A stretch of 64,000 nucleotides of DNA from Natrinema sp. DC36 (lineage in GTDB: Archaea; Halobacteriota; Halobacteria; Halobacteriales; Natrialbaceae), in NCBI RefSeq assembly GCF_020405225.1, contig NZ_CP084472.1, positions 3,472,001 through 3,536,000 on the forward strand, written 5' to 3'. Numbering within the stretch: position 1 is the first letter of the stretch; each line of letters starts with the position of its first letter. This document shows, piece by piece, positions 8,760-18,077 of the stretch. The position numbers and the translations under genes are program-made. A model generated the notes under the pieces. That model made no database searches, had not been told where the DNA came from, and saw nothing but the letters and a program-made list of their open reading frames with translations.

Positions 8760-9980
8760 ATGAAACGACGAGCGTATCTCGTGACGGCCGCCGCAGCGAC
8801 GCTCGGTGGCTGTTCCGCCCTGAGCGATTCCGAAACGTCGGACGAACCGGACGATGACGACGGCAACGGCGATTCCGATTCGCCGGAGCCGGTCGACGAG
8901 GATCCCGGGTCGTTCGATCAGTTCGACGACCTCTCGATGTGGACGGTGATGGAGGGCTCGCTCGAACTCGATGCCGAACGCACGTACGTCGGCGAGCAGT
9001 CCGGCCGCATGGAGGCGATGGAGGCAGAGCAACGAGTGATGATCAAACGACGATTCGACCAGCCGCGGGACCTCTCCGACGAGTTCCCCGCGATGGCGTT
9101 TGCGACCGAGCAGGACGTCGATCCGATCGTCCAGCTCTCCGATACGGACGGTAACCGGCTTCTCCTCCAGTGTGACGTCCCGCCGGGACTTCCGTTCGCC
9201 CGCTACGATCTCGGGGTTATCGGGACCGACGGCGAGCCGGATCTGAGCTCGATCGCCCACATCAAGATCTCGGCGCTGGCGGGCGACGGCGAGTCGGTGA
9301 CGCTGTGGTGTGACGACCTCCACTTCGTCTCTCGCCCGGACACCGGCAAAGTCCTCCTCCAGTTCGACGGCGGCCGCGCATCCACCGCGACCCGGGCTCG
9401 TTCGGCGCTGTCGGACTACGACTTCCCCGCGACCGCGTTCGTCCCCACCGACTACGTCGGCGGCTCCAGCTACGTCAGTCAGGGCCAACTCGAGACCCTC
9501 CAGAGCGAGGGGTGGACGATCGCCAGTCAGGGGACGTCCAGCGGCAGTCTCGCCGGCCGGTCCGAATCGACACAGCGAGACCGCATCCAGGGCGCGATCG
9601 AGTGGCTCGAGAGCAACGGGTTCGAAGACGGTGCCGGCTACTTCGCCTATCCGCTCAATCGCTACGACGAGACGACGATGTCCCTCGTCGAGGAGCACCA
9701 CGACGTCGGCTTCGTCGGCGGCTACGGCGGTCACGCCGATCTGTTGAACCCGGCAATCGCCCCGCGGACGGTCGGTCCGTCCGCCGACGAGGCCAAGCAG
9801 TTGCTCGACCGGACGGCACAGTTCCGGACGATCACCACGCTCAGCTACGGAGACCTCTCCGGCGAATCGGGGACGGCGCTCGAGGAGACGCTCTCCTATC
9901 TCAGCGACCTCGAGTCGGCCGGTGACCTCGAGGTCGTCGGGCCGGACGACATCGCGTCGAGCCACATCTACGAGGAGTAG
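8760..9980 (+). CDS. Polysaccharide deacetylase (NodB)-like lipoprotein with altered catalytic motifs
   Basis: Exported protein of about 406 residues. The ATG at 8760 gives MKRRAYLVTAAAATLGGC, a signal sequence ending in a lipobox; the frame can be opened from 8730 but that would bury the signal. An acidic D/E/S linker follows, then a beta-rich region (about 60-190) and a NodB-like fold from about 195. The expected motif TFDDG appears as QFDGG, and the later metal-binding histidine position reads IASQGTSS, so two metal ligands seem replaced. It may bind glycans rather than deacetylate them. No neighbouring operon partner. Confidence 0.75.
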   Translation: MKRRAYLVTAAAATLGGCSALSDSETSDEPDDDDGNGDSDSPEPVDEDPGSFDQFDDLSMWTVMEGSLELDAERTYVGEQSGRMEAMEAEQRVMIKRRFDQPRDLSDEFPAMAFATEQDVDPIVQLSDTDGNRLLLQCDVPPGLPFARYDLGVIGTDGEPDLSSIAHIKISALAGDGESVTLWCDDLHFVSRPDTGKVLLQFDGGRASTATRARSALSDYDFPATAFVPTDYVGGSSYVSQGQLETLQSEGWTIASQGTSSGSLAGRSESTQRDRIQGAIEWLESNGFEDGAGYFAYPLNRYDETTMSLVEEHHDVGFVGGYGGHADLLNPAIAPRTVGPSADEAKQLLDRTAQFRTITTLSYGDLSGESGTALEETLSYLSDLESAGDLEVVGPDDIASSHIYEE

Positions 9981-10087
9981 ACGCTCAGGCGAGCGGTCGT
10001 CCGTCAGCGTGGCTGCCGCTATTTTTCGAGTGGCGCAGAAATGGGTGCGGCAAAGCCGCTAGTTGTCCGTTGCGTACCGAACGATGC

Positions 10088-10945
10088 TCAGTTGCCTTTT
10101 TCAATCGGCGCGTTGACGAGGTTGCCCCACTCGGTCCAGGAACCGTCGTAGTTGACGGTGTCCTCGTAGCCGAGCAGTTCGTGCAGGGCGAACCAGGCGA
10201 CCGACGAGCGCTCGCCGATGCGGCAGTAGGCGACGGTCGTCTCGTCGCCGTCGATGTCCTCGTCGGCGTAGAGCTCCTCGAGATCTTCGGGATCCTTGAA
10301 GGTGCCGTCGTCGTTGGTCACGGCGGCCCACGAGATGTTCTTCGCGCCGGGGATGTGGCCGCCGCGCTGGGCGGTCTCCTGAAGTCCCGGGGGCGCGAGG
10401 ATTTCGCCGGAGTACTCCTCGGGCGAGCGAACGTCGACGAGCGGAACGCCGCGATCGATCGCGTTCTCGACGTCCTCGCGGTAGGCGCGGATGCTCTCGC
10501 GCGGGCCGGCCGCCTCGTACTCGGCGTCGGAGAAGTCGGGCTCCTCGTCCGTGGTCGGGTAGTCGTTCTCGAGCCAGTATTCGCGGCCGCCGTCGAGCAG
10601 GTAGACCTCGTCGTGGCCGTAGTACTTGAACTGCCAGTAGGTGTAGGCGGCGAACCAGTTGGAGTTGTCACCGTAGAGGACGACCGTGTCGTCCTCGCTG
10701 ATGCCGTGGCTCCCGAGGAGGTCCTCGAAGTCCTCCTTGTCGAGGATGTCTCGCTGGGTCTGGTCCTGGAGTTGCGTCTCCCAGTTGAACCCGATCGCGC
10801 CGGGTGCGTGTGCGTCGTCGTATGCTTCCGTGTCGACGTCGACCTCGACCAGTCGAAGGTCGGAGCCGTCGTCCTGAAAGTCGTCGAGGCGCTCCTCGAC
10901 CCAGTCAGCCGTGACGAGTACGTCTTTGGCGTAGTCGTTTGCCAT
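10088..10945 (-). CDS. Sulfurtransferase, tandem rhodanese (TssA/thiosulfate sulfurtransferase type)
   Basis: Cytoplasmic protein of 285 residues with two rhodanese domains: an inactive N-terminal half (about 10-150) and a catalytic C-terminal half (about 165-285). The active loop is CRIGERSS, with the persulfide cysteine, near residue 237. Start at 10945 (MANDYAKDVLVT) matches the usual N-terminus; the frame upstream is extension. It is divergent from a second rhodanese gene at 11225. It transfers sulfane sulfur from thiosulfate or another donor; the acceptor is not known. Confidence 0.9.
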   Translation of the reverse strand: MANDYAKDVLVTADWVEERLDDFQDDGSDLRLVEVDVDTEAYDDAHAPGAIGFNWETQLQDQTQRDILDKEDFEDLLGSHGISEDDTVVLYGDNSNWFAAYTYWQFKYYGHDEVYLLDGGREYWLENDYPTTDEEPDFSDAEYEAAGPRESIRAYREDVENAIDRGVPLVDVRSPEEYSGEILAPPGLQETAQRGGHIPGAKNISWAAVTNDDGTFKDPEDLEELYADEDIDGDETTVAYCRIGERSSVAWFALHELLGYEDTVNYDGSWTEWGNLVNAPIEKGN

Positions 10946-11224
10946 ACTCGTTCTATGGACGGGGACACACAAAGGGACTACTTAACCGGTCAATTCGGAC
11001 ACCAGTCGACTCTGTCGGAAATAATTGCCGCCACTGGGATCGATGATCCACAGCACCGTTCGTACAGCGGCTGTATTCGTCGGATTCGCGGTGTTTGCTG
11101 GAGCAAGAGGGCGGGACAGGACAGGAACTCCACCAAAAACAAGCAAGAGTTGCCACTGTCCCGGTAGCCGGGATCGTCGCGAAACCGGTGCGTACTCGGA
11201 TCTGCGGTTCGTATCGGTCGCCTA

Positions 11225-12037
11225 ATGGACGAATCCGTCGTCGTCTCCCCCGACTGGCTCGCAGCGCGTTTAGACGATCCGACCGTACGCATCGTGGACG
11301 TCAGGGACGCCTGGGAGTACGACGGGATCGGTCACCTCCCCGGTGCAGTGAACGTCCCCTTCGACAGCTACCGGGACGAGAGCGACGTCGATCGCGGTAC
11401 CTTGCCCGGTGCCCAGGCATTCGCCGACCTGCTCAGCGAGAGAGGGATCGATCCCGACGACACGATCGTCGCCTACGACGACACCCACGGCGTCTTCGCC
11501 GCCCGGTTCGTGCTCACCGCCCTCGAGTACGGCCACGACGACATCCGCCTGCTCGACGGCGACTACAGCGCCTGGAACCGGGCGTACGAGACCACGAGCG
11601 AGACGCCCGAAATCGAGGCGACCGACTACGAGCCCGATCCGCTCGAGCCCTCGGAGAGCCCGCTGGTCGGCTACGACGCCGTTGCGGACGCCCTCGAGCG
11701 CGACGCCGTTTTCGTCGACACGCGCGAGCAAGACGAGTTCGAGGAGGCCCGGTTACCCGGCGCGGTGCGCTTCGACTGGCGCGAGGTCGTCGACGACGAA
11801 ACGCGGCGGTTGAAACCCGAGGGGGAACTCGAGGCACTGCTCGCCGAGCACGGAATCACGCCGGACCGAGATATCGTCCTCTACTGCAACACAGCCCGCC
11901 GGATCAGCCACACCTACGTCGTCCTCAGGGCGCTGGGCTACGAGAACGTCCGCTTCTACGAGGGGAGTCTGACGGAGTGGCTCGCCAACGACGGCGAGGT
12001 CGAGACCGGTCCCGTTTCGACGGCCGACGACAACTGA
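11225..12037 (+). CDS. Sulfurtransferase, second tandem rhodanese
   Basis: Two-domain rhodanese of 270 residues starting MDESVVVSPDWLA. The C-terminal catalytic loop reads CNTARRIS near residue 222, so the nucleophile cysteine is kept but the loop differs from that of the divergent neighbour (CRIGERSS), which suggests a different sulfur donor or acceptor. The two genes are separated by about 280 bases and are transcribed away from each other. Confidence 0.88.
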   Translation: MDESVVVSPDWLAARLDDPTVRIVDVRDAWEYDGIGHLPGAVNVPFDSYRDESDVDRGTLPGAQAFADLLSERGIDPDDTIVAYDDTHGVFAARFVLTALEYGHDDIRLLDGDYSAWNRAYETTSETPEIEATDYEPDPLEPSESPLVGYDAVADALERDAVFVDTREQDEFEEARLPGAVRFDWREVVDDETRRLKPEGELEALLAEHGITPDRDIVLYCNTARRISHTYVVLRALGYENVRFYEGSLTEWLANDGEVETGPVSTADDN

Positions 12038-12252
12038 CGCTCCGCGACCGACTCGTCCCGGTTTCCGTCTCCGTCTCGACCGCGTGACTCCCACCGATTC
12101 CGAATCGACAGGGTTCACGTACGCATGAATTGCCGTCGGCGTCCTCTGTTCCGATCGCGGAGATGTTCGGCGGAACTGTACGTTGGACGCAGAAACGATG
12201 ATTCGGTACTTACTGGCCGGTCTCACTCGTTCCGCCCGGGTACTCCCCAAGC

Positions 12253-12960
12253 ATGACTAACGACAATTCAGATCGGTTTGACATCGGTCGACGACCCGTC
12301 CTCGGCGGCATCGCTGGCGCCCTGTCGACGGGGGCCGTCGGCAGTGCTGCGGCGACTGGTGGGGACCACCATCACGAAACCAGTGACGAATCGGCAACGG
12401 AAGAATCGGCGGAGCAGCCGCCCGAAGCAGTCCCCGACGAATTCGGGAGCGACGTCGACATCCTCAACTACGCGCTCACCCTCGAGTATCTCGAGGCGAC
12501 GTTCTACACCCGCGGGATCCGGAACATCGACGAATCGGCTCTCGAACAGCACTTCGAGGAGTGGGGGCCGATCGGGGACCGGGTCCTCAACCGACTCCGC
12601 GTCGTTCGGGATCACGAGATACGGCACGTGGAAGTCCTCGCGGAGACGGTGGAAGCGTTGGGCGGCGAACCGGTCCAGCCACCGGAGTTCGACTTCGGGA
12701 CGGCCGTCCAGGATCCGGCGGAGTTCATCGCCACCGCCGCCACCCTCGAGGACGTCGGCGTCTCGGCGTACGCCGGTGCGGCGCCGTATATCGATACGTT
12801 CGAACTTATCGCGCCGGCGCTCAGCATCCACAGCGTCGAGGCGCGTCACGCCTCGTTCCTCCGAGAGCTCAACGGCGAGATCGGATTCCCCGAGGCGTTC
12901 GACGATCCGCGCTCCAAATCGGAGGTCCTGGAGCTGGCAAGCGGGTTCATCGTGGAATAG
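12253..12960 (+). CDS. Exported ferritin-like domain protein
   Basis: Protein of 235 residues with a Tat-like signal (DIGRRPVLGGIAGALS) and a histidine/acidic linker, then a four-helix ferritin-like domain from about residue 75. Candidate metal ligands are LEYLEATFY, the DHEIRHVE segment with its ExxH motif, TLEDVGVSAY and SVEARHASF. It is predicted outside the membrane, where it could store or oxidise metal. The family is usually described as ferritin-like (Ferritin_2). Single gene with its own upstream region. Confidence 0.78.
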   Translation: MTNDNSDRFDIGRRPVLGGIAGALSTGAVGSAAATGGDHHHETSDESATEESAEQPPEAVPDEFGSDVDILNYALTLEYLEATFYTRGIRNIDESALEQHFEEWGPIGDRVLNRLRVVRDHEIRHVEVLAETVEALGGEPVQPPEFDFGTAVQDPAEFIATAATLEDVGVSAYAGAAPYIDTFELIAPALSIHSVEARHASFLRELNGEIGFPEAFDDPRSKSEVLELASGFIVE

Positions 12961-13053
12961 GGAGCGGTACGCGTTCACTCCTCTGCGCGGTATTTTTTCC
13001 GCGGGTCCGACATCGCTCGATCCACCGTCCGTACTGATCGCCAGCGAATCCCC

Positions 13054-14502
13054 TCAGTCCCGCCCGCTCACGTCTCGCCAATCGGGCGCCGTCGAATATT
13101 TCGAGTCCGATAGCTCGTCGAACGCCGCGTAGACGACCTCGTTCAGCGCGGGATGGACGTGGACCGGCCCCGCGACGTCGTCGACCGTGCCGCCGCCGTC
13201 CATCGCGACGACCACCTCGTGGAGCAGCGTCGCGGCCTGTGGCCCAACGATGTGACAGCCAAAAATCTCGCCGTCGGGTCCAGCGATGGCTTTGACGAAG
13301 CCGTCGTCGGCCTCGAGGATCATCCCCATCGGCGCGGTCCCGTAGGGGACGGTTACGGCCTCGTACTCGTGGCCCGCGTCCTCGAGTTCGCCCTCCGTTC
13401 GCCCGACGCTCGCGACCCGCGGGCTGGTGAAGATCGCGTGGGGCATCGCCTCGTAGTCGATCGTCTCCCCGGCATCGTCCAGCACGTTCGCCGCGACGAC
13501 TTTCGACTCGTCGTCGGCCGCGTGCTTGAACGGCTGCTCGCCGAGAACGTCGCCGAGCGCCCAGACCCCGTCCACGGCGGTCTCCAGCCGATCGTCCGTC
13601 TCGACGTAGCCCGTGTCGTCCGTTTCGACGCCCGTGGTCTCGAGGTCGAGCGTATCGGTATTCGGCCGCCGCCCGGTCGCGAGCAGGAGGTCGTCGGCGG
13701 TGAGTTCGACCGCGTTACCGTCCCCTTCCTCCTCATCGCCGTCGCTCGGCTCCGCGGTCACGACGACCGTGTCACCTTCCTCGACCTCGGCCGCCTCGTA
13801 GCCGGTGTACACGTCGCAGTACGTCTCGAGCGAGTCCGTCACGACCTCGCTCACGTCGTCGTCTTCCCGTGGGACGAGCCGGTCGCTACGGCCGACGATC
13901 GAGACGTCGGCCCCCAGCGCGCCGAAGAAATAGCCGAGTTCGGCACCGATGTAGCCGCCGCCGACGATCACGAGTTCGTCGGGGCGCTCCTCGAGGAAGA
14001 GCGCGTCGTCGCTCGTGAGAAAGTCGACGTCCTCGAGGCCGTCGATCGGCGGGACCATCGGTCGGCCCCCCACGGCGATGACGACGGTCTCGCCGCTGAT
14101 CTCCGCCGTTTCGTTCCCCTCGCCGTTCAGTTCGACCTCGATCGTTCGGTCGTCGACGAATCGGCCCTCGCCGCGGTAGAGCGTGACGTTCTCGCTGTCG
14201 TTCAGGCTCGATTCCTGACTGTTCGCCTTCTCGTAGACCGTGTCGTGAACCGATTCCGTGATCTCGCCGTAGTCGATCTCGTGCAACCGAGCGGGGACGC
14301 CGAACTTCTCGGCTCCGCGCACGCCTTCCGCGACGTCCGCGCGGTGGATGAGCGCCTTCGAGGGAACGCAGCCCCGCGTGATGCAGGCCCCGCCGAGCGG
14401 CCCGGGTTCGACGACGGCCGCCTCGAGTCCCCGGTCGGCCGCCGCGGTCGCGACCTGACTCCCCGATCCGCCGCCGAGGACGACGATGTCGTACGCGTCC
14501 AT
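13054..14502 (-). CDS. Dihydrolipoyl dehydrogenase-like flavoprotein disulfide reductase
   Basis: FAD/NAD-dependent oxidoreductase of 482 residues. The FAD-binding motif VVLGGGSGSQVA is at the N-terminus, the redox-active disulfide is in GGACITRGCVPSKAL (CX4C) near residue 42, the NAD motif is IVGGGYIGAE, and the C-terminal dimerisation domain carries the histidine motif HVHPALNE. The long acidic insert DGDEEEGDGNA is typical of haloarchaea. The start was set at 14502; the frame upstream is extension. It lies apart from 2-oxoacid dehydrogenase genes, so it could be a mercuric-reductase-like or soluble transhydrogenase-like member rather than an E3 subunit. Confidence 0.88.
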   Translation of the reverse strand: MDAYDIVVLGGGSGSQVATAAADRGLEAAVVEPGPLGGACITRGCVPSKALIHRADVAEGVRGAEKFGVPARLHEIDYGEITESVHDTVYEKANSQESSLNDSENVTLYRGEGRFVDDRTIEVELNGEGNETAEISGETVVIAVGGRPMVPPIDGLEDVDFLTSDDALFLEERPDELVIVGGGYIGAELGYFFGALGADVSIVGRSDRLVPREDDDVSEVVTDSLETYCDVYTGYEAAEVEEGDTVVVTAEPSDGDEEEGDGNAVELTADDLLLATGRRPNTDTLDLETTGVETDDTGYVETDDRLETAVDGVWALGDVLGEQPFKHAADDESKVVAANVLDDAGETIDYEAMPHAIFTSPRVASVGRTEGELEDAGHEYEAVTVPYGTAPMGMILEADDGFVKAIAGPDGEIFGCHIVGPQAATLLHEVVVAMDGGGTVDDVAGPVHVHPALNEVVYAAFDELSDSKYSTAPDWRDVSGRD

Positions 14503-14558
14503 ACCGTTCGAAACCACGAACGGCCGCGTAAAACGGGGGCCTGCTATGCGAACCCCGA

Positions 14559-15089
14559 TCAGTCCCTGCCGCGCCGGCCGACGATCGTTACCGGCGCCGT
14601 TCCCGCGAGTCCGTGATTCCCCTCGTCGTCGCGTTCCCACTCGAGTCGGCCAGTTGATTCGCCGCCGTCGAACCCGGTCTCGTCGGCTCGGAAGAACAGG
14701 AGGAGAGCCGGTCGGCCGTCCCGATCCGCGTCGATGAGGTGACCGTCACCGATCGGTCGGGCACCGCCGCCGCCGTCACCGACGACGTCGGGCGCACCGA
14801 ACCGGTATCGAACCGGCTCGCTCGTCGGATCGAACTCGTCAGTCTGTCGGACGGCAACCGGGACTACGCCGCGACTGTCCGGATTGATCGGCGCGCGATC
14901 GCAGCCCGGTCGGATCTCGATCTCGAGGTCGGCCGGGAAGTGTGCGGCGGCCTGTCCGCCGAACGCTGCGATTCCGAGCGTCGTCGCAACCAGCCCCGTT
15001 CCGGCTCGGAGAACGCGTCGCCGACCGAACGCGGCGTTCGTCTTCGTCGATTCCACCTGTCCTGACGGCTCGTGCGGTGTGTCTGCCAT
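14559..15089 (-). CDS. Tat-exported haloarchaeal protein of unknown function
   Basis: Protein of 176 residues with a clear Tat signal, FGRRRVLRAGTGLVATTLG, and an AAAH cleavage region. The mature part begins DLEIEIRPGCDRAPINPDSRGVVPVAV, a beta-rich pattern that I associate with haloarchaeal secreted proteins related to EF-hand or dockerin-adjacent modules; that link is uncertain. No lipobox. It ends 57 bases upstream of the flavoprotein start, on the same strand, so the two could be cotranscribed. Confidence 0.7.
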   Translation of the reverse strand: MADTPHEPSGQVESTKTNAAFGRRRVLRAGTGLVATTLGIAAFGGQAAAHFPADLEIEIRPGCDRAPINPDSRGVVPVAVRQTDEFDPTSEPVRYRFGAPDVVGDGGGGARPIGDGHLIDADRDGRPALLLFFRADETGFDGGESTGRLEWERDDEGNHGLAGTAPVTIVGRRGRD

Positions 15090-15206
15090 GCGACGCTTAC
15101 AGATCCATCGCCGGTGGTAATATCCGATCTGGTCCTCCTCTCGAAAAAACGTGTACTGATACCGACTCTCTCGGCCATCTCGGGGCGTCGTCGCACGCGG
15201 CTCGTC

Positions 15207-15428
15207 TCAGAGCCAGTCGTCGCCCGGATCGTCGTCCGTCGCGTCCGCGTATCCCTCGACCGCCGCCGCGAGATTCGCGAGGGCCTCTTCGGGCGTCTGT
15301 CCCTGGCTCGAGACGCCGGTCTCCTCGTCGTCGGCGATGTGGAGGCCGTGCTCGTTTTGCCGCATGGTCACGTCCGCGTCCGCGAGCGCCTCGTACTCCG
15401 AGGGATCTACATCTGCGTCGGAACTCAT
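15207..15428 (-). CDS. HicB-like small protein
   Basis: Acidic protein of 73 residues with the HicB/UPF0150 signature: a short beta pattern (DVTMRQNEHGLHIADDEETGVSSQG) followed by TPEEALANLAAAVEGY. HicB proteins are antitoxins of HicA RNases, but no HicA gene is adjacent, so this is an orphan, as is common in haloarchaea. Function as a solitary regulator is unknown. Confidence 0.7.
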   Translation of the reverse strand: MSSDADVDPSEYEALADADVTMRQNEHGLHIADDEETGVSSQGQTPEEALANLAAAVEGYADATDDDPGDDWL

Positions 15429-15571
15429 ACGTGGGAGTTGTCGCGGTCGGCTGAAATACTCTCCGACGCCAGGCGATCGGTTCGGGCGATGAGCGCTCGA
15501 GCGGGCAAACCGAGCCGATCGCGTCGGCCGTAGAAAAAGCCTTTAACACCATCGCCCCGTAGACCCAGCAA

Positions 15572-16966
15572 ATGGTACTCGACGATCTCGGGAGTTCTCT
15601 GCGGGGCACCCTCGACAAGCTCCGCGGGAAGTCGCGACTCAGCGAGGAAGATATCGAGGAGATCGTCAAGGAGATCCAGCGCTCGCTGCTCTCCGCCGAC
15701 GTCGACGTCTCGCTCGTGATGGCGCTGTCGGACAACATCAAAGAGCGCGCCCTCGAGGAGGAACCCCCGGCCGGCACCCCGGCGCGGGACTTCGTCCTCC
15801 GCATCGTCTACGAGGAACTGGTCGACCTCATCGGCGACTCCACCGAGTTGCCCCTCGAGGAACAGACCATCCTGCTGGCCGGGCTGCAGGGGTCCGGTAA
15901 AACCACGTCCGCCGCGAAGATGGCCTGGTGGTTCTCCACGAAGGGGCTCCGACCGGCCGTCATTCAGACGGACACCTTCCGCCCCGGCGCGTACGACCAG
16001 GCCGCGGAGATGGCCGAGCGCGCAGAAGTCGACTTCTACGGCGATCCCGACGGCGAGGACCCCGTCGAAATCGCCCGCGAGGGCCTCGAGGCGACGAGCG
16101 AGGCCGACGTCCACATCGTGGACACGGCGGGTCGCCACGCGCTCGAGGACGACCTGATCGCCGAGATCGAGCAGATCGAAGGCGTCGTCGAACCCGACAC
16201 GTCCCTACTCGTTCTCGACGCCGCGATCGGACAGGGCGCGAAGGATCAGGCCCAGCAGTTCGACGACTCGATCGGGATCGACGGCGTCGTCATCACGAAG
16301 TTAGACGGGACCGCGAAGGGTGGCGGTGCCCTCACCGCGGTGGACCAGACCGATTCCTCGATCGCCTTCCTCGGGACGGGCGAGGAGGTCCAGGACGTCG
16401 AGCGCTTCGAGCCCGACGGCTTCATCTCGCGGCTGCTCGGGATGGGGGACCTCAGTCAGCTCGCCGAGCGCGTCGAGCGCGCGATGGAGCAGACCGAGAT
16501 CGAGGAGGACGACTGGGACCCCGAGGACATGCTGCAGGGCCAGTTCACCCTGAACGACATGCAGAAACAGATGGAGGCGATGAACAACATGGGGCCGCTC
16601 GATCAGGTGATGGACATGATCCCCGGCCTCGGCGGCGGGATCAAGGATCAGCTGCCCGACGACGCGATGGACGTCACCCAGGACCGGATGCGGGCCTTTT
16701 CGGTGATCATGGACTCGATGACCGACGCGGAGAAGGAGTACCCCAAGGCCATCGGCGCGAGTCAGATCAAGCGCATCGCCCGCGGTTCGGGGACCAGCGA
16801 GGAGCAGGTCCGAGAACTGCTCCAGCAGTACAAGATGATGGAACGCACCATCAAGCAGTTCCAGGGCATGGGTTCGGAACAGGAGATGCAGCGCATGATG
16901 AAACAGATGCAACAGGGCGGCGGTGGCGGTGGCGGCGGCATGGGCGGTATGGGGCCGTTCGGGTAG
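15572..16966 (+). CDS. srp54: Signal recognition particle protein SRP54
   Basis: GTPase of 464 residues that binds 7S RNA and signal sequences and hands ribosomes to FtsY. Order: N domain (about 1-95), G domain with [36 protein letters not shown] and [11 protein letters not shown], then a methionine-rich M domain (about 310-440) with [12 protein letters not shown] and repeated [11 protein letters not shown]-type segments. The tail is a glycine/methionine run ending GGMGPFG. A TATA-like TTTAAC lies about 30 bases before the ATG. Monocistronic here. Confidence 0.97.
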   Translation: MVLDDLGSSLRGTLDKLRGKSRLSEEDIEEIVKEIQRSLLSADVDVSLVMALSDNIKERALEEEPPAGTPARDFVLRIVYEELVDLIGDSTELPLEEQTILLAGLQGSGKTTSAAKMAWWFSTKGLRPAVIQTDTFRPGAYDQAAEMAERAEVDFYGDPDGEDPVEIAREGLEATSEADVHIVDTAGRHALEDDLIAEIEQIEGVVEPDTSLLVLDAAIGQGAKDQAQQFDDSIGIDGVVITKLDGTAKGGGALTAVDQTDSSIAFLGTGEEVQDVERFEPDGFISRLLGMGDLSQLAERVERAMEQTEIEEDDWDPEDMLQGQFTLNDMQKQMEAMNNMGPLDQVMDMIPGLGGGIKDQLPDDAMDVTQDRMRAFSVIMDSMTDAEKEYPKAIGASQIKRIARGSGTSEEQVRELLQQYKMMERTIKQFQGMGSEQEMQRMMKQMQQGGGGGGGGMGGMGPFG

Positions 16967-17081
16967 ATCTCGCCCGCGTTTCGCCAATACCCGCCTCACG
17001 AAACGCTTCCGTCCTGTCGGTTCGGAAGGCTCTCTCGCTGCCACTACGTTAATGGACTTCTAGACGAATCCTCGGGTACCA

Positions 17082-18077
17082 ATGAATCGTCGGCAGTATC
17101 TCGCTCGTACCGGCGCGGCCGGTGTGAGCACAGGAACCCTGGCAGCGATGGCCGGCTGTCTCGGTGGGCTCACCGGCTCGTCGGACACGGACAACGTCGC
17201 GGTCAGCGATCGGACCGGCGAACGCGCGCTCGACCGCGCTGCGGGCAGTCTGAATAAGGCTGCACAGTCGCTGGACGCCCTCGACGACCTCGAGAATCCC
17301 GAAGACGTCGAGTTCGACCCACAGGAGCCGCGGAGCCACCTCTCGGCGGCGCGCGAGCACCTCGAGACAGCGGAATCGGAACTGGGCGACGACCGGACGA
17401 GCGACATCGGGACGCTTCGCTCGTACGCGGACGCTCTCGAGGGCCTCATCGCGGTGACCGTGGCGGTCACCGACGACACGATCACCGACGATATCGAGGC
17501 CGTCAACGCGGCGCTCGAGGAGGACGGGGACCTCGATGCGGCGAACGAGACCGTCGACGAACGCAACGAGACCGTCACCGGGGCGCGCGAGCGCCACGAG
17601 GAATCGACGGCGACGATCGAATCCATCGACGGCGATCGGCTCGGCGAACTGTCCGGCATCGATCTCGCGGATCTCGCGGACGGCGCGGCCGCGCTCGGCG
17701 ATGCGGTGACGTCGCTCGAGACGCTCACCGAGACGTACGATGCGACGCTGAGCGAGGACGACGGATTCGGCGCGCTCGAGCGCGGCCGGGACCAGCTGGA
17801 AAACGACGAGTACGAGGACGCGCAGGCGGAGTTCGAGACCGCCGAAGCGACGTTTGCGGCGTCGCTGGACCGACTCGAAACCGGGCGGTCGGAGTCCCCG
17901 GAGGGATACGCCGACTACTTCGAGACGGCGTCGTGTCAGAACGGACACCTGCGAGACGCGGCAGCGGCGTTCGCCGAGGCGGCAGCCGCCGCGGCGGCCA
18001 GAGACCCGATCGCTGCCGAGAACCACCGGAATCAGGGCGAGGACTCGCTCGATGCGGTCGGTTCCTGTCCCGATTAG
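17082..18077 (+). CDS. Predicted helical lipoprotein, unknown function
   Basis: Exported protein of 331 residues. The N-terminus MNRRQYLARTGAAGVSTG is a twin-arginine signal and ends in a lipobox AAMAGC. The rest is very acidic, alanine-rich and predicted helical with coiled-coil character, including SLNKAAQSLDALDDLENPEDV and repeated E/A-rich helices near the end that resemble TPR-like packing. No enzyme motif. It is convergent with the CBS-MaoC gene and overlaps it by four bases. Confidence 0.75.
   Translation: MNRRQYLARTGAAGVSTGTLAAMAGCLGGLTGSSDTDNVAVSDRTGERALDRAAGSLNKAAQSLDALDDLENPEDVEFDPQEPRSHLSAAREHLETAESELGDDRTSDIGTLRSYADALEGLIAVTVAVTDDTITDDIEAVNAALEEDGDLDAANETVDERNETVTGARERHEESTATIESIDGDRLGELSGIDLADLADGAAALGDAVTSLETLTETYDATLSEDDGFGALERGRDQLENDEYEDAQAEFETAEATFAASLDRLETGRSESPEGYADYFETASCQNGHLRDAAAAFAEAAAAAAARDPIAAENHRNQGEDSLDAVGSCPD

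Noticed and set aside
13153-14616. A 487-codon plus-strand frame opposite the flavoprotein reductase
   Set aside because: It mirrors the codons of a clearly coding gene in GC-rich DNA, and its sequence is rich in arginine, valine and aspartate without a domain.
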